Shown here one piece after another: positions 9,494-17,931 of a stretch of 64,000 nt of DNA. Position 1 is the first letter of the stretch, and each line of letters begins with the position of its first letter. Source of the DNA: Pseudogulbenkiania subflava DSM 22618 (GTDB lineage: Bacteria > Pseudomonadota > Gammaproteobacteria > Burkholderiales > Chromobacteriaceae). The stretch spans positions 62,001-126,000 of the forward strand of contig NZ_FXAG01000008.1 in assembly GCF_900177275.1 (NCBI RefSeq), read 5' to 3'. A model generated the notes under the pieces. The model was given only the letters and a program-made list of their open reading frames with translations. It was not told where the DNA came from and ran no database searches. The position numbers were made by a program, and so were the translations under genes.

Positions 9494-10014
9494 GGGGAAC
9501 CTTCCAGAAGCTTGTCGGCAATGATGCCGTTGACCAGCCCGCTGAGCAGGGCGGCCAGGGCGAACGCCGGGACGAAATACAGGATGTTGTCGGACGGGAT
9601 CAGCCAGGCACGCGCCAGCAGCAGCTGACCGCCGATATGGCAGAACGCCGCCACCAGGCTGGCGCTGACCGGGCCGAACCAACGCTTCGGCCAACCTTGT
9701 GTCAGGCCGAGCCCGGCCAGGCTGGCGATGCCGCCGGCGAGGCCGAGAAAGAAACCGGGGGTGAGCAGGCTGCCCAGCAACAGGCCGGCACCGAGGATGC
9801 GCAGCAGGCTGACCCACACCGCCGCGCGCCAGCCCAGCGACTCCAGCGCCAGCAGCGTGACGATGTTGGCCAGTCCCGGCTTGATGCCGGGCAGCGGCGA
9901 GGGAATGCCGGCATCCACCACGGCCAGCACGATGGCCAGTGCGGCCAGCCGGGCGATGCGGTGATCGTGCGGCTGGGCGTGGAGCCAGCGGGTGTCAGAA
10001 GTTGAGGCTGTCAT
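9460..10014 (-). CDS. Gx transporter family membrane protein
   Basis: 184 residues, about five hydrophobic helices, with the family's IKPGLANIVTLLAL segment and repeated Gly-x pairs (GFFLGLAGGIASLAGLGL). Such proteins were once named heptaprenyl diphosphate synthase component I, but they look like small substrate-binding membrane transporters. In many bacteria the gene sits next to a NusG-domain-II gene, as here (20-nt overlap). The substrate is unknown; a flavin or quinone link is only suggested by the neighbouring ubiX. Confidence 0.82.
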   Translation of the reverse strand: MTASTSDTRWLHAQPHDHRIARLAALAIVLAVVDAGIPSPLPGIKPGLANIVTLLALESLGWRAAVWVSLLRILGAGLLLGSLLTPGFFLGLAGGIASLAGLGLTQGWPKRWFGPVSASLVAAFCHIGGQLLLARAWLIPSDNILYFVPAFALAALLSGLVNGIIADKLLEGSPCAPSTPSPSP

Positions 10015-10363
10015 AAGGCTGATCGGGCCCGGTCAGTTCGATGCTGGTGGCGTTGGGCAGGCAGATCGCGACCTGTCCCGCTCGCGACAGCCAGCCCTGA
10101 TGGACGCAGTACTGGCGCGGACTGGGGTCCTGTTTGATGCGTGCTTTGCCGCCCGCGATCTCGACCACGGTCACCCCCAGGGGGCCCCGCACCGGCACCA
10201 GCCGGTTGTGCAGCAGGCTCAGGCTGGCGACCCGTTGTCCGCCGGCGCGTATCGTCACGCTGCGCGCCTGTCCCTGCCCCCACAGCTGCCAGGCGAGCCA
10301 GCCGGTCAGCACGGCTCCGCCCAGCAGGACCAGCCAGTCACCGGGCCGGATCAGACGGCTCAT
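9995..10363 (-). CDS. Membrane-anchored NusG domain II protein
   Basis: 122 residues: one N-terminal membrane helix (WLVLLGGAVLTGWLAW), then a small beta domain of the NusG-II type (about 35-115) ending with GQVAICLPNATSI, predicted to face the periplasm. It starts as ATGA with the rapZ stop and overlaps the Gx-transporter gene by 20 nt. It has nothing to do with transcription factor NusG beyond sharing the fold. Its function is not known. Confidence 0.82.
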   Translation of the reverse strand: MSRLIRPGDWLVLLGGAVLTGWLAWQLWGQGQARSVTIRAGGQRVASLSLLHNRLVPVRGPLGVTVVEIAGGKARIKQDPSPRQYCVHQGWLSRAGQVAICLPNATSIELTGPDQPYDSLNF

Positions 10364-11202
10364 GCGTCCCGGGAGAGCTGGCGATGGCGCAGCAGGACCT
10401 GCTCGTTGGCAAAACTCCTGGCGAGCGCTTCGGCGATGAATACCGAGCGGTGCTGGCCGCCGGTGCAGCCGATCGCCACCGTCAGGTAACTGCGGTTGTC
10501 CTGGCGAAACGCCGGCAGCCACTTGGCGACGAACTGGCGGATGTCGCCGAGCAGCTCGTCCACCATCGGGTATTGGGCGAAGTAGGCCGCGATCGGCGCG
10601 TCCTGCCCGGTGAGCGGGCGCAAGGTGTTGTCGTAGTAGGGATTGGGCAGGCAGCGCACGTCGAACACGAAATCGGCGTCGAGCGGCACGCCATGCTTGA
10701 AGCCGAACGACTCGAAGATGATGGTCAGACGGTTGTCGTCGGCCTCGACCAGATCGTTGACCCAGCTGCGCAAGGTGTTGGCCGACAGCTCGCTGGTGTC
10801 GAGACGCGCACCCAGTTCGCGGATGCTCTCGAGCAGTTCCTGCTCCTTGCGGATGCACTCTTCCACGGTCAGGCCGGAGCCGGACAGCGGGTGGCGGCGG
10901 CGGGTTTCGGAGAAGCGCTTGACCAGGGTGTCGGTCTTGGATTCGAGAAACAAGAGACGCACGTCGATGCCGCGTTCGCGCAGTTTCTGCATTTCCACCG
11001 GCAAGGCCCCGAGCGAGGGGCTGGAGCGGGTATCGACGCTGATGGCGATCCGCTCGTAGCCGTAGGTGGCGTAGATCGCGACCGCTTCACGCAACATGGT
11101 GGCCGGGAGGTTGTCGACACAGTAGTAGCCGGCGTCTTCCAGGGCACGCAACGCCACCGATTTGCCCGAGCCGGACAGGCCGCTAATCAGTATCAGGCGC
11201 AT
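10360..11202 (-). CDS. rapZ: RNase adapter protein RapZ
   Basis: 280-residue P-loop protein of the RapZ/YvcJ family. In enterobacteria it directs RNase E to the GlmZ small RNA and senses glucosamine-6-P; here the RNA target is unknown. P-loop [14 protein letters not shown] is at residues 8-21, and the C-terminal part holds [12 protein letters not shown], the family hallmark. The start is ATG 11202 with AGGGA about 8 nt upstream. It overlaps hprK by 20 nt and sits in the usual rpoN-ptsN neighbourhood. Confidence 0.95.
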   Translation of the reverse strand: MRLILISGLSGSGKSVALRALEDAGYYCVDNLPATMLREAVAIYATYGYERIAISVDTRSSPSLGALPVEMQKLRERGIDVRLLFLESKTDTLVKRFSETRRRHPLSGSGLTVEECIRKEQELLESIRELGARLDTSELSANTLRSWVNDLVEADDNRLTIIFESFGFKHGVPLDADFVFDVRCLPNPYYDNTLRPLTGQDAPIAAYFAQYPMVDELLGDIRQFVAKWLPAFRQDNRSYLTVAIGCTGGQHRSVFIAEALARSFANEQVLLRHRQLSRDA

Positions 11203-12139
11203 GCTCTTGTTCCCTGAGGAAGTTGGTATGCCGTTCGATGAACTCGCGGGTACTGTCGATACCGCGTAATTGAAGAATATAGTTTCGCACGGCGGCTTCA
11301 ACCAGAACCGCCAGGTTGCGACCGGCGGCGACCGGCAGCACCACCTTGCGCACCATCACGCCGATGATGTCCTGTGTCTCCGACTGGATGTTGAGGCGGT
11401 CGAGCGCCTGCATCGCCTGATCGTTGGCTTTGACCAGGTGGATGATCAGCTTGAGCACCTTCTTCGGCCGCACCGCGGTTTCGCCGAAGATGGTGCGGAT
11501 GTTCAGGATGCCGAGGCCGCGTACTTCGAGGAAGTCGCGCAACAGCGGTGGACAGCGGCCTTCCAGGGTTTCCGGGCCGATGCGGTAGAGCTCCACTGCG
11601 TCGTCGGCCACCAGGCCGTGACCGCGCGAAATCAGTTCCAGCGCCAGTTCGCTCTTGCCCATGGCCGAATCGCCCATGATCAGCACGCCGATTTCCAGCA
11701 CGTCGAGGAACACCCCGTGCAGCACGGTCGAGACCGCCAGTGCCCGCGCCAGATAGATGCGCAGCACATCCATCAGGTAGGGGCTCTCCAGCGGCGTGGT
11801 CATCAGCGGCACGTTGTGGGTGTGGCAGTAATCGCGCAGCAGCTTGGGTACGGGCTGACCGTTGGCCACCATCACCACCGACATGCTCTTGTGGAACAAC
11901 TGGTCGAGCGCGGTCTTGGCGGCCGACTGTTCCAGCCGGTCGAGGTACTCGACCTCGGCCAGGCCCAGCACCTGCACCCGGTTGGGGTGAATGAAGTTGA
12001 GGTGGCCCACCAGCGCCAGCAGCGGGCGCTGCTCGTCGTTGCCGATCAGGTTGTCGGCTCCGCCGGTGCCGGCAACCCAGCTCAGGTTCAGTTTGTGCTG
12101 ATTGTCGTGGTAGAGCTTGCGGACGCTTATGCTAGGCAT
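11183..12139 (-). CDS. hprK: HPr kinase/phosphorylase
   Basis: 318 residues. Phosphorylates or dephosphorylates a serine of HPr-type proteins. The N-terminal domain is followed by the P-loop GDSAMGKSE (around 153-161) and the HprK signature [16 protein letters not shown] near 205-220. In proteobacteria without sugar PTS control, HprK usually acts within the PTS-Ntr branch together with PtsN, which overlaps it here by 8 nt. Operon context with rpoN, ptsN and rapZ supports a nitrogen/carbon signalling role. Confidence 0.95.
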   Translation of the reverse strand: MPSISVRKLYHDNQHKLNLSWVAGTGGADNLIGNDEQRPLLALVGHLNFIHPNRVQVLGLAEVEYLDRLEQSAAKTALDQLFHKSMSVVMVANGQPVPKLLRDYCHTHNVPLMTTPLESPYLMDVLRIYLARALAVSTVLHGVFLDVLEIGVLIMGDSAMGKSELALELISRGHGLVADDAVELYRIGPETLEGRCPPLLRDFLEVRGLGILNIRTIFGETAVRPKKVLKLIIHLVKANDQAMQALDRLNIQSETQDIIGVMVRKVVLPVAAGRNLAVLVEAAVRNYILQLRGIDSTREFIERHTNFLREQEHAPDTD

Positions 12140-12593
12140 GGGGAGACCATTCGGTCAGCAGGGTGTAGAGCTCGTCGGCATTCTGGGCTGCGAGCAGTTT
12201 CTCGCGCAGCGGCCGGCTGGAGAAGAGTTGGGCCAGTTCCGACAGCACCTGCAGGTGCAGGTCGGTGGCCTGTTCCGGCACCAGCAGCACGAACAGGATC
12301 TGCACCGGCTTGCCGTCCGGAGCGTCGAAGGGAATCGCCGACTTGAGGCGGATCAGCACGCCGGCCGCCTCTTTCAGACCACGGGCGCGGCCGTGCGGAA
12401 TGGCCACGCCTTGCCCGAGCCCGGTGGAGCCGAGCTTCTCGCGGGCGAACAGGCACTCGAACACTTCACTGCGCGCGATGCCGCGGGTGTTCTCGATCAG
12501 GAGGCCCACCTGCTCGAAGACGCGCTTCTTGCTGGCCACGTCGAGGTCGAGCAGGACGTTGTCCCGAGTTAGGATTTTGCCGATCAGGCTCAT
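12132..12593 (-). CDS. ptsN: PTS IIA-Ntr regulatory protein
   Basis: 153-residue EIIA of the fructose/mannitol type. The phosphorylated histidine lies in VAIPHGRAR (near residue 66). There is no transport domain, so it is a regulator, receiving phosphate from an NPr-like protein that is not in this window. It lies between hpf and hprK. A terminator-like hairpin at 12669-12698 separates it from hpf, so ptsN may also have its own promoter. Confidence 0.95.
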   Translation of the reverse strand: MSLIGKILTRDNVLLDLDVASKKRVFEQVGLLIENTRGIARSEVFECLFAREKLGSTGLGQGVAIPHGRARGLKEAAGVLIRLKSAIPFDAPDGKPVQILFVLLVPEQATDLHLQVLSELAQLFSSRPLREKLLAAQNADELYTLLTEWSPHA

Positions 12594-12668
12594 AGGGGTC
12601 TGTTGAGAGCTGCCAAAAACCCGACGATTTTAGTTGCTTTGGTGTGACAGAGAAAGGACTGTGCAAAG

Positions 12669-12698
12669 CAAAGCGGGAACCTGATGGTTCCCGCTTTA
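12669..12698 (-). terminator. Hairpin between hpf and ptsN
   Basis: Stem AAGCGGGAACC / GGTTCCCGCTT with a 4-nt loop, followed on the minus strand by TGCTTTGC rather than a pure T-run. It may act as an attenuator between hpf and ptsN. Confidence 0.65.
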
Positions 12699-12710
12699 TC
12701 AATCAAGGGC

Positions 12711-13040
12711 TTATAGTGTGGCTTCTGGTGCCGGGGCAGGGGTCGGGATGGCCCGGTGTTCGTTCAGCTTTTCCTTGTGCTTGAGAACCTGTCGATCCAG
12801 CTTGTCCATCAGGAGGTCGATAGCAGCATACATATCCGACTCGGTGGCTTCGACGTGGATGTCCTTGCCGGAGAGATGGACGTTGACCTCGGCCTTCTGG
12901 ACCAGCTTGTCCACGGACAGGGTCACCGCCACGTCGATCACGTGGTCGACATGGCGGGTGATGCGTTCGAGTTTGCTTTCGATGTAATCACGCAGCGGTT
13001 GGGTAACGTCGAGGTGGAGACCGGTTACTTTGAGGTTCAT
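12711..13040 (-). CDS. hpf: Ribosome hibernation promoting factor (HPF/RaiA family)
   Basis: 109 residues of the short HPF type: [22 protein letters not shown] at the start, then a [17 protein letters not shown] strand region. It binds the ribosomal A/P-site region and promotes inactive ribosomes in stationary phase. It lies directly after rpoN (68 bp gap), the usual proteobacterial place. An AAGGAG-type ribosome site lies just upstream of ATG 13040. Confidence 0.95.
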   Translation of the reverse strand: MNLKVTGLHLDVTQPLRDYIESKLERITRHVDHVIDVAVTLSVDKLVQKAEVNVHLSGKDIHVEATESDMYAAIDLLMDKLDRQVLKHKEKLNEHRAIPTPAPAPEATL

Positions 13041-13108
13041 ACCTTACTCCTTCTTGTGTTGGCTGCCCGGCGGATGCATGCCGGGCATGCTGATGATTCA
13101 ATCCAAGG

Positions 13109-14509
13109 TCAGAGGACCTTGCGCAGATTGACCGGTGGAATCTGCATGGCTTCACGATACTTCGCTACGGTGCGTCTTGCAACCTGTATGCCCTGTTTGG
13201 CGAGCTCGTCGGCCAGGGCGCTGTCGGATAGGGGTTTGGCGCGGTTTTCGGCGTCGATCATCTGGCGGATGTGCGCCTTGATGGCGGTGGCCGAACACTC
13301 GCCGCCGCTGTCCGTTTCCAGTGCGCTGCCGAAGAAATATTTCAGCTCGAACAGGCCGCGCGGGCACAGCAGGTATTTCTGCGTCGTCACACGGGAGACC
13401 GTGGATTCGTGCAGTTCCAGCTCATCCGCAATGTCGCGCAGGATGAGCGGACGCATGGCTACTTCACCGTGTTCAAAGAACGCTTGCTGTCTTTCGACTA
13501 TAGATTCCGCCACTTTCAGGATGGTGTCAAATCGTTGCTGAATATTCTTCACCAGCCATTTCGCTTCCTGCAGACGCGAGCTCATCTCGCCGCCGCCGCC
13601 ACGGTTTTCGCTGAGCATCTGGGCGTACATCTGGTTGACGCGCAGGCGCGGCACGGCGGCGTTGTTGAGCTCGGCGCGCCAGCGTCCCTTGACGCGGCGC
13701 ACGGCGATATCCGGGATGATGTAGCGGGTGTCGTCGGCGCCGAAACCCGAGGCCGGGCGCGGGTTGAGGCGGGCGATCAGGGACTGGGCCTGCTTCAGTT
13801 CGCCGTCGCAGACGTCGAAGAGACGCTTGAGCCGGGTGTAGTCGCGATTGCCGAGCAGGGTCAGGTGCTCGCGGACGATGGCATGCGCCAAGGCCTTGCC
13901 CGGGGTGCTGTCGGGCAGCTGGGCCAGCTGCAGCGCCAGCGACTCGGACAGCGAGCGGGCGCCGACCCCCTGCGGTTCGAACTGCTGCAGCAGTTTCAAA
14001 CCGAACGCCAGTTCGTCATCCTCGATGCCCAGTTCCAGCGGCAGCGAGGCGGCCAGTTCCTGCAGGTCGATCGTGAGGTAGCCGTCTTCGTCCAGTTCCT
14101 CGATCAGAAGCTGCACGATGGCGCAGTCGCGCTCGGGCAGGGCGATTTCGCCCAGCTGCGCCAGCAGGTGTTCGCGCAGCGTGACCGGGCGCGGCACGTT
14201 GGCCATCGGGTCGTAATCGTCGCCGTCTTCACCGCGCCGGCTGCCGCTGCCCCAGTCGGTGAGTTCGCCGCTGCTGTCCTCGCGCTCCGCTTCCTGGCGT
14301 TCGGGCTCGGCCTCGCTGCCGGCGGTCTCGGCCGGGGCGCTGTCGGCGACGGGCTCGTCGCCCCGCTCCAGCAGCGGGTTGTCCTGCAGGAAGCGCTCGA
14401 CTTCGGTTTGCAGGTCGACGGTGGACAGTTGCAGCAGCCGGATCGACTGCTGCAGTTGCGGAGTCAGCGTGAGTTGCTGCGAGACCTTGAGCTGTAGCGA
14501 CTGCTTCAT
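13109..14509 (-). CDS. rpoN: RNA polymerase sigma-54 factor
   Basis: 466 residues. Region I is Gln/Leu-rich (LTLTPQLQQSIRLLQLS), region II is acidic (about 50-110), then come the core-binding domain and the C-terminal RpoN box ARRTVAKYRE, 20 residues from the end. Sigma-54 requires AAA+ activators, none of which is encoded in this window. It follows lptB with a 5-bp gap. Confidence 0.98.
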   Translation of the reverse strand: MKQSLQLKVSQQLTLTPQLQQSIRLLQLSTVDLQTEVERFLQDNPLLERGDEPVADSAPAETAGSEAEPERQEAEREDSSGELTDWGSGSRRGEDGDDYDPMANVPRPVTLREHLLAQLGEIALPERDCAIVQLLIEELDEDGYLTIDLQELAASLPLELGIEDDELAFGLKLLQQFEPQGVGARSLSESLALQLAQLPDSTPGKALAHAIVREHLTLLGNRDYTRLKRLFDVCDGELKQAQSLIARLNPRPASGFGADDTRYIIPDIAVRRVKGRWRAELNNAAVPRLRVNQMYAQMLSENRGGGGEMSSRLQEAKWLVKNIQQRFDTILKVAESIVERQQAFFEHGEVAMRPLILRDIADELELHESTVSRVTTQKYLLCPRGLFELKYFFGSALETDSGGECSATAIKAHIRQMIDAENRAKPLSDSALADELAKQGIQVARRTVAKYREAMQIPPVNLRKVL

Positions 14510-14514
14510 GGCGG

Positions 14515-15243
14515 TTACAGATGGAAGTGTTCGCCCAGGTAGACCTGGCGAACTTTTTCATTGTCGACGAGGGCCTGCGGTTTGCCGGAGGCCAGCACGG
14601 CGCCGTCGCTGATGATGTAGGCGCGGTCGCAGATGCGCAGCGTTTCGCGCACGTTGTGGTCGGTGATCAGCACGCCGATGCCACGCTCCTTGAGGAAGGA
14701 GATGATCTTCTGGATGTCGATCACGGCGATCGGGTCGACCCCGGCGAACGGTTCGTCGAGCAGGATGAAGCGCGGGCGGGTGGCCAGCACGCGGGCGATC
14801 TCGACGCGGCGGCGCTCGCCGCCGGACAGTGCCAGCGCGTTGCTTTCCCGGAGGTGGGCGATGTTGAGGTCGTCCAGCAGCAGCGTCAGTTCCTGTTCCA
14901 GTTCCTCGCCCTTGAAGCCGGCGATCTCGAGGATGGCACGGACGTTTTCGTCCACCGTCATCTTGCGGAAAATCGATGCTTCCTGCGGCAGGTAGCCCAG
15001 CCCGAGGCGGGCGCGCTGGTGCATCGGGAAGTGGGTGATGTCCTGCTGGTCGAGCTGGATGCGGCCGTCGTCGGCGCAGACCAGGCCGACGATCATGTAG
15101 AAGCTGGTGGTCTTGCCGGCGCCGTTGGGGCCCAAGAGGCCGATCACCTCGCCGCTTTCGATGCTGAGCGAGACATCCTTGACCACGGTGCGCTTCTTGA
15201 AGCGCTTCTTCAGCCCGGTGACGTTCAGTACGCTGGCGTTCAT
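14515..15243 (-). CDS. lptB: LPS export ABC transporter ATPase LptB
   Basis: 242 residues. ATPase of the LptB2FG complex that drives LPS from the inner membrane across the periplasm. Walker [10 protein letters not shown] near 37-45, signature LSGGERRR, Walker [13 protein letters not shown] and a switch His in [10 protein letters not shown] are all present. Its ATG overlaps the lptA stop (ATGA). lptF and lptG are not in the window. Confidence 0.97.
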   Translation of the reverse strand: MNASVLNVTGLKKRFKKRTVVKDVSLSIESGEVIGLLGPNGAGKTTSFYMIVGLVCADDGRIQLDQQDITHFPMHQRARLGLGYLPQEASIFRKMTVDENVRAILEIAGFKGEELEQELTLLLDDLNIAHLRESNALALSGGERRRVEIARVLATRPRFILLDEPFAGVDPIAVIDIQKIISFLKERGIGVLITDHNVRETLRICDRAYIISDGAVLASGKPQALVDNEKVRQVYLGEHFHL

Positions 15244-15761
15244 GGCTGCTGTCCGGTGGTTTGCGGTTGCAGGATGACGGTGATGCGGCCCTTGTTGGGA
15301 CCGGTGGCGGCGCCGCCCTTGACCTGGTAGGTCTGGCTCTGGGTGTTGTAGGTGATGACGTCGCCGATCACCAGGTCTTCGCCGCGCTTGACGCGGGCAT
15401 TGCCGGTGAGCACGGCGGTGTTGGTGATGCCGGTGTAGTCGAGGCGGCTGGCCTGGCCTTCGATGTATTCGTCCTTGCCGTCCATCTTCTGGCGGAAGGT
15501 GACCACCTTGCCGGTGGCCTGCACGGTCTGGTTGCCCTTGTCGTCGCGGGTGACGACGACGCGGTCGGCGTTGACGCGCAGGGTGCCCTGCGTCACCACG
15601 ACGTTGCCTTCCCACACGGTGTGGCCTTTGAGCTGGTCGAGGGTGCCGCTGTTGGCGTTGATTTCGATCGGTTTGCTCTGGTCGGCTTTTTCCGCCAGAG
15701 CGGCCGTGGCGCTGCACAGCCCGGCCAGCACGGCCAGCGTCAGGGTGAATTTATTTCGCAT
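15240..15761 (-). CDS. lptA: LPS transport periplasmic protein LptA
   Basis: 173 residues with a signal peptide ending ATAALA. The mature part is an OstA-type beta-jellyroll ([16 protein letters not shown] ... INADRV-type strands) that forms the periplasmic bridge for LPS. The start is ATG 15761 with AAGGG about 7 nt upstream; it overlaps the lptC end by 11 nt. Confidence 0.95.
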   Translation of the reverse strand: MRNKFTLTLAVLAGLCSATAALAEKADQSKPIEINANSGTLDQLKGHTVWEGNVVVTQGTLRVNADRVVVTRDDKGNQTVQATGKVVTFRQKMDGKDEYIEGQASRLDYTGITNTAVLTGNARVKRGEDLVIGDVITYNTQSQTYQVKGGAATGPNKGRITVILQPQTTGQQP

Positions 15762-16314
15762 AGACGACCCTTGCATTCGAGAGCAGTTTCAGCAGGCCGG
15801 CGCGCTGGTCGTAGGTGAAGCCGACCGAACGGGCTACCGACGTGCCGTAATGGATGGTGACCGGGGCCGCGGAGCGGGCCAGACGCTTGTCGAGGTCGAC
15901 GTACATCACCGAGGTGTCGACGCGGGTTTCCGGGCGCTGGGCGTCGGCCGGCTTGAACAGCGTCACCTGGCGGTCGAAGAAGGCCTGGCGGGTCTTGTTG
16001 TTGTAGCGACCGGTCTGGCCCCGCACGTCGTACTGCAGCACGCCGGCGGCGAAGATCTGCAGCGCGGGGGCGTCGAAGAACAGGTCGTCCTTGCCCGGGT
16101 ACTGCCACATGCGCTGGGCGCTGAGCTGGTCTTGTACCTTGCCGGTGGTGTCGTAGCGCAGGGCAGTGAAGTGCTCGGCGACGAATTCGGGTTTGTTCGG
16201 GTCGAGCGCGCGCGTCTCCGGCGTCCAGCGCGAGATCTGGTCGAGCCAGAACGTCAAGAGGCCGGTCAGGGCCAGGAGGACGATGGGAAACAGCCGCTGG
16301 GCGCGCAGGATCAT
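15751..16314 (-). CDS. lptC: LPS export protein LptC
   Basis: 187 residues: one N-terminal membrane helix (FPIVLLALTGLLTFWL) and a periplasmic jellyroll domain that hands LPS from LptBFG to LptA. Its ATG overlaps the kdsC stop as ATGA. LptC is poorly conserved in sequence; position between kdsC and lptA and the overall architecture carry the call. Confidence 0.92.
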   Translation of the reverse strand: MILRAQRLFPIVLLALTGLLTFWLDQISRWTPETRALDPNKPEFVAEHFTALRYDTTGKVQDQLSAQRMWQYPGKDDLFFDAPALQIFAAGVLQYDVRGQTGRYNNKTRQAFFDRQVTLFKPADAQRPETRVDTSVMYVDLDKRLARSAAPVTIHYGTSVARSVGFTYDQRAGLLKLLSNARVVYAK

Positions 16315-16835
16315 GCCAGGTACCTGTTCATCACCTCATCGAAGCTGCCCTGGGCCTGCATGATGAGCTCGGAGAGTTCGCGCACCGCGCCCTGGCCGCC
16401 GCCGAAGCCGGTGACGTAGTGGGCGTTCTGGCGCACCAGGCTGGGTGCGTCGGGCACCGCCACGGCGAGGCCGACGCGGCGCATCACCGGCAGGTCGACC
16501 ACGTCGTCGCCGATGTAGGCGCAGGCGTCGGCGTCAACGCCGGCCTGGGCGAGCAGGGTCTGAAACGCGCCGACCTTGTTCTCGACGCCCTGGAAGTAGT
16601 AGTCGATGCCGAGCCCGCGCGCGCGGTGCTCGACGCAGCGCGCGGCGCGGCCGGTGATGATGGCGAGCTTGACGCCGGTGCTCTGCAGCATCTTCAGGCC
16701 GTGGCCGTCGAGGGTGTTGAAGGCCTTGATTTCTTCACCGTCTGGGGTGAAGAAAATGCGGCCGTCGGTGAGGACGCCGTCGACGTCCATGATCAGCAGT
16801 TGCACCTTGCGGGCGAGTTCGTGAATCGTTTGCAT
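16311..16835 (-). CDS. kdsC: 3-deoxy-manno-octulosonate-8-phosphate phosphatase
   Basis: 174-residue C0-type HAD phosphatase that removes phosphate from Kdo-8-P. The nucleophile motif is MDVDGVLTDG (Asp near residue 17), followed by IITGRAA and the IGDDVVDLPVM motif IV. The length fits the tetrameric KdsC family. It is 8 bp downstream of kdsD. Confidence 0.96.
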   Translation of the reverse strand: MQTIHELARKVQLLIMDVDGVLTDGRIFFTPDGEEIKAFNTLDGHGLKMLQSTGVKLAIITGRAARCVEHRARGLGIDYYFQGVENKVGAFQTLLAQAGVDADACAYIGDDVVDLPVMRRVGLAVAVPDAPSLVRQNAHYVTGFGGGQGAVRELSELIMQAQGSFDEVMNRYLA

Positions 16836-16843
16836 GCGTGTCC

Positions 16844-17824
16844 TTATACGATCCGGGCCTGGAGCAGGTCGTGCATGTTGAGCGCGCCGACCAGGTGGCC
16901 GGCTTCGTCGACGACCAGCAGGCCGTTGACCTTGTGGGTTTCCATCAGCTTGACCGCTTCCGAGGCCAGCCGTTCGGCGCTGATGGTGCGCGGCTGGCGG
17001 AACATCACGTCGTCGATGGCGAGACCGGACAGGTCGAGCGTCTTGTCCAGGGTGCGGCGCAGGTCGCCGTCGGTGAAGATGCCGACCAGGTTGGCCGAAG
17101 CGTCGACCACCGCGGTCATGCCGAGCCCCTTGCGGGTCATTTCCAGCAGGGCGTCCTTGAGCGTGGTGCCGCTTTGCACCACCGGCAGGGTGTCGCCGGC
17201 GTGCATCAGGTCGCGCACGTGCACCAAGAGGCGCCGCCCCAGGCTGCCGCCGGGGTGCGACAGTGCGAAGTCTTCTTCGCGGAACGAGCGGGCTTCCAGC
17301 AGCGTGACCGCCAGCGCGTCGCCCAGCGCCAGCGCCGCCGTGGTGCTGGAGGTGGGGGCCAGCCCGAGCGGGCAGGCCTCCATCTCGACCGCGGCGTCGA
17401 GGTGGATGTCGGCTTCGCGCGCCAGCGTGGAGTCGGTGCGCCCGGTCATGGCGATCAGCGTGATGTCCTTGCGCTTGAGCGCGGGCAGGAGCGCGATGAC
17501 CTCGTCGCTTTCGCCGGAGTTGGACAGCGCCAACACGACGTCGCCGTCGGTGATCATGCCGAGGTCGCCGTGGGCGGCCTCGGCGGGGTGCACGAAGAAC
17601 GCCGGCGTGCCGGTGCTGGCCAGGGTGGCGGCGATCTTGCGGCCGATGTGGCCGGACTTGCCGATGCCGGTGACGACCAGGCGGCCGGCGCAGGCGAGGA
17701 TGGCGTCGATGGCCGCGAGGAAGGCGCCGTCGAGCCGGGCGCGGAGCGCGAGGATGGCGTCGGCCTCGATCTCGAGCACCCGTTGCGCCTGTTCCAGGCG
17801 CTCATGCTGTACTGTCTTGTTCAT
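16844..17824 (-). CDS. kdsD: Arabinose-5-phosphate isomerase KdsD
   Basis: 326 residues: N-terminal SIS domain (TGIGKSGHIGRKIAATLASTG), then two CBS motifs (MHAGDTLPVV..., FRQPRTISAE...). It converts ribulose-5-P to arabinose-5-P, the first step of Kdo synthesis. The start MNKTVQ at 17824 matches the family better than an ATG at 17875; the ribosome site is weak. It is divergent from the Kef antiporter, sharing an AT-rich intergenic region. Confidence 0.95.
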   Translation of the reverse strand: MNKTVQHERLEQAQRVLEIEADAILALRARLDGAFLAAIDAILACAGRLVVTGIGKSGHIGRKIAATLASTGTPAFFVHPAEAAHGDLGMITDGDVVLALSNSGESDEVIALLPALKRKDITLIAMTGRTDSTLAREADIHLDAAVEMEACPLGLAPTSSTTAALALGDALAVTLLEARSFREEDFALSHPGGSLGRRLLVHVRDLMHAGDTLPVVQSGTTLKDALLEMTRKGLGMTAVVDASANLVGIFTDGDLRRTLDKTLDLSGLAIDDVMFRQPRTISAERLASEAVKLMETHKVNGLLVVDEAGHLVGALNMHDLLQARIV

Positions 17825-17860
17825 AAGGTGAAAGTATATCAAGGTTATAATCCGAATAGT
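17822..17860 (+). promoter_or_regulatory. Putative promoter region between kdsD and the Kef antiporter
   Basis: A perfect TATAAT lies at 17846-17851 on the plus strand and a TATACT-like box on the minus strand near 17833-17838. Clear -35 boxes are not seen, so this is a tentative divergent promoter. Confidence 0.35.
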
Positions 17861-17931
17861 CGCGGCCTGGTGCATCTTTTGCTTGGGCGCGTTTGGCCAA
17901 CCCCTTCACCGCCCCGGAAAGTCCATCCTCG

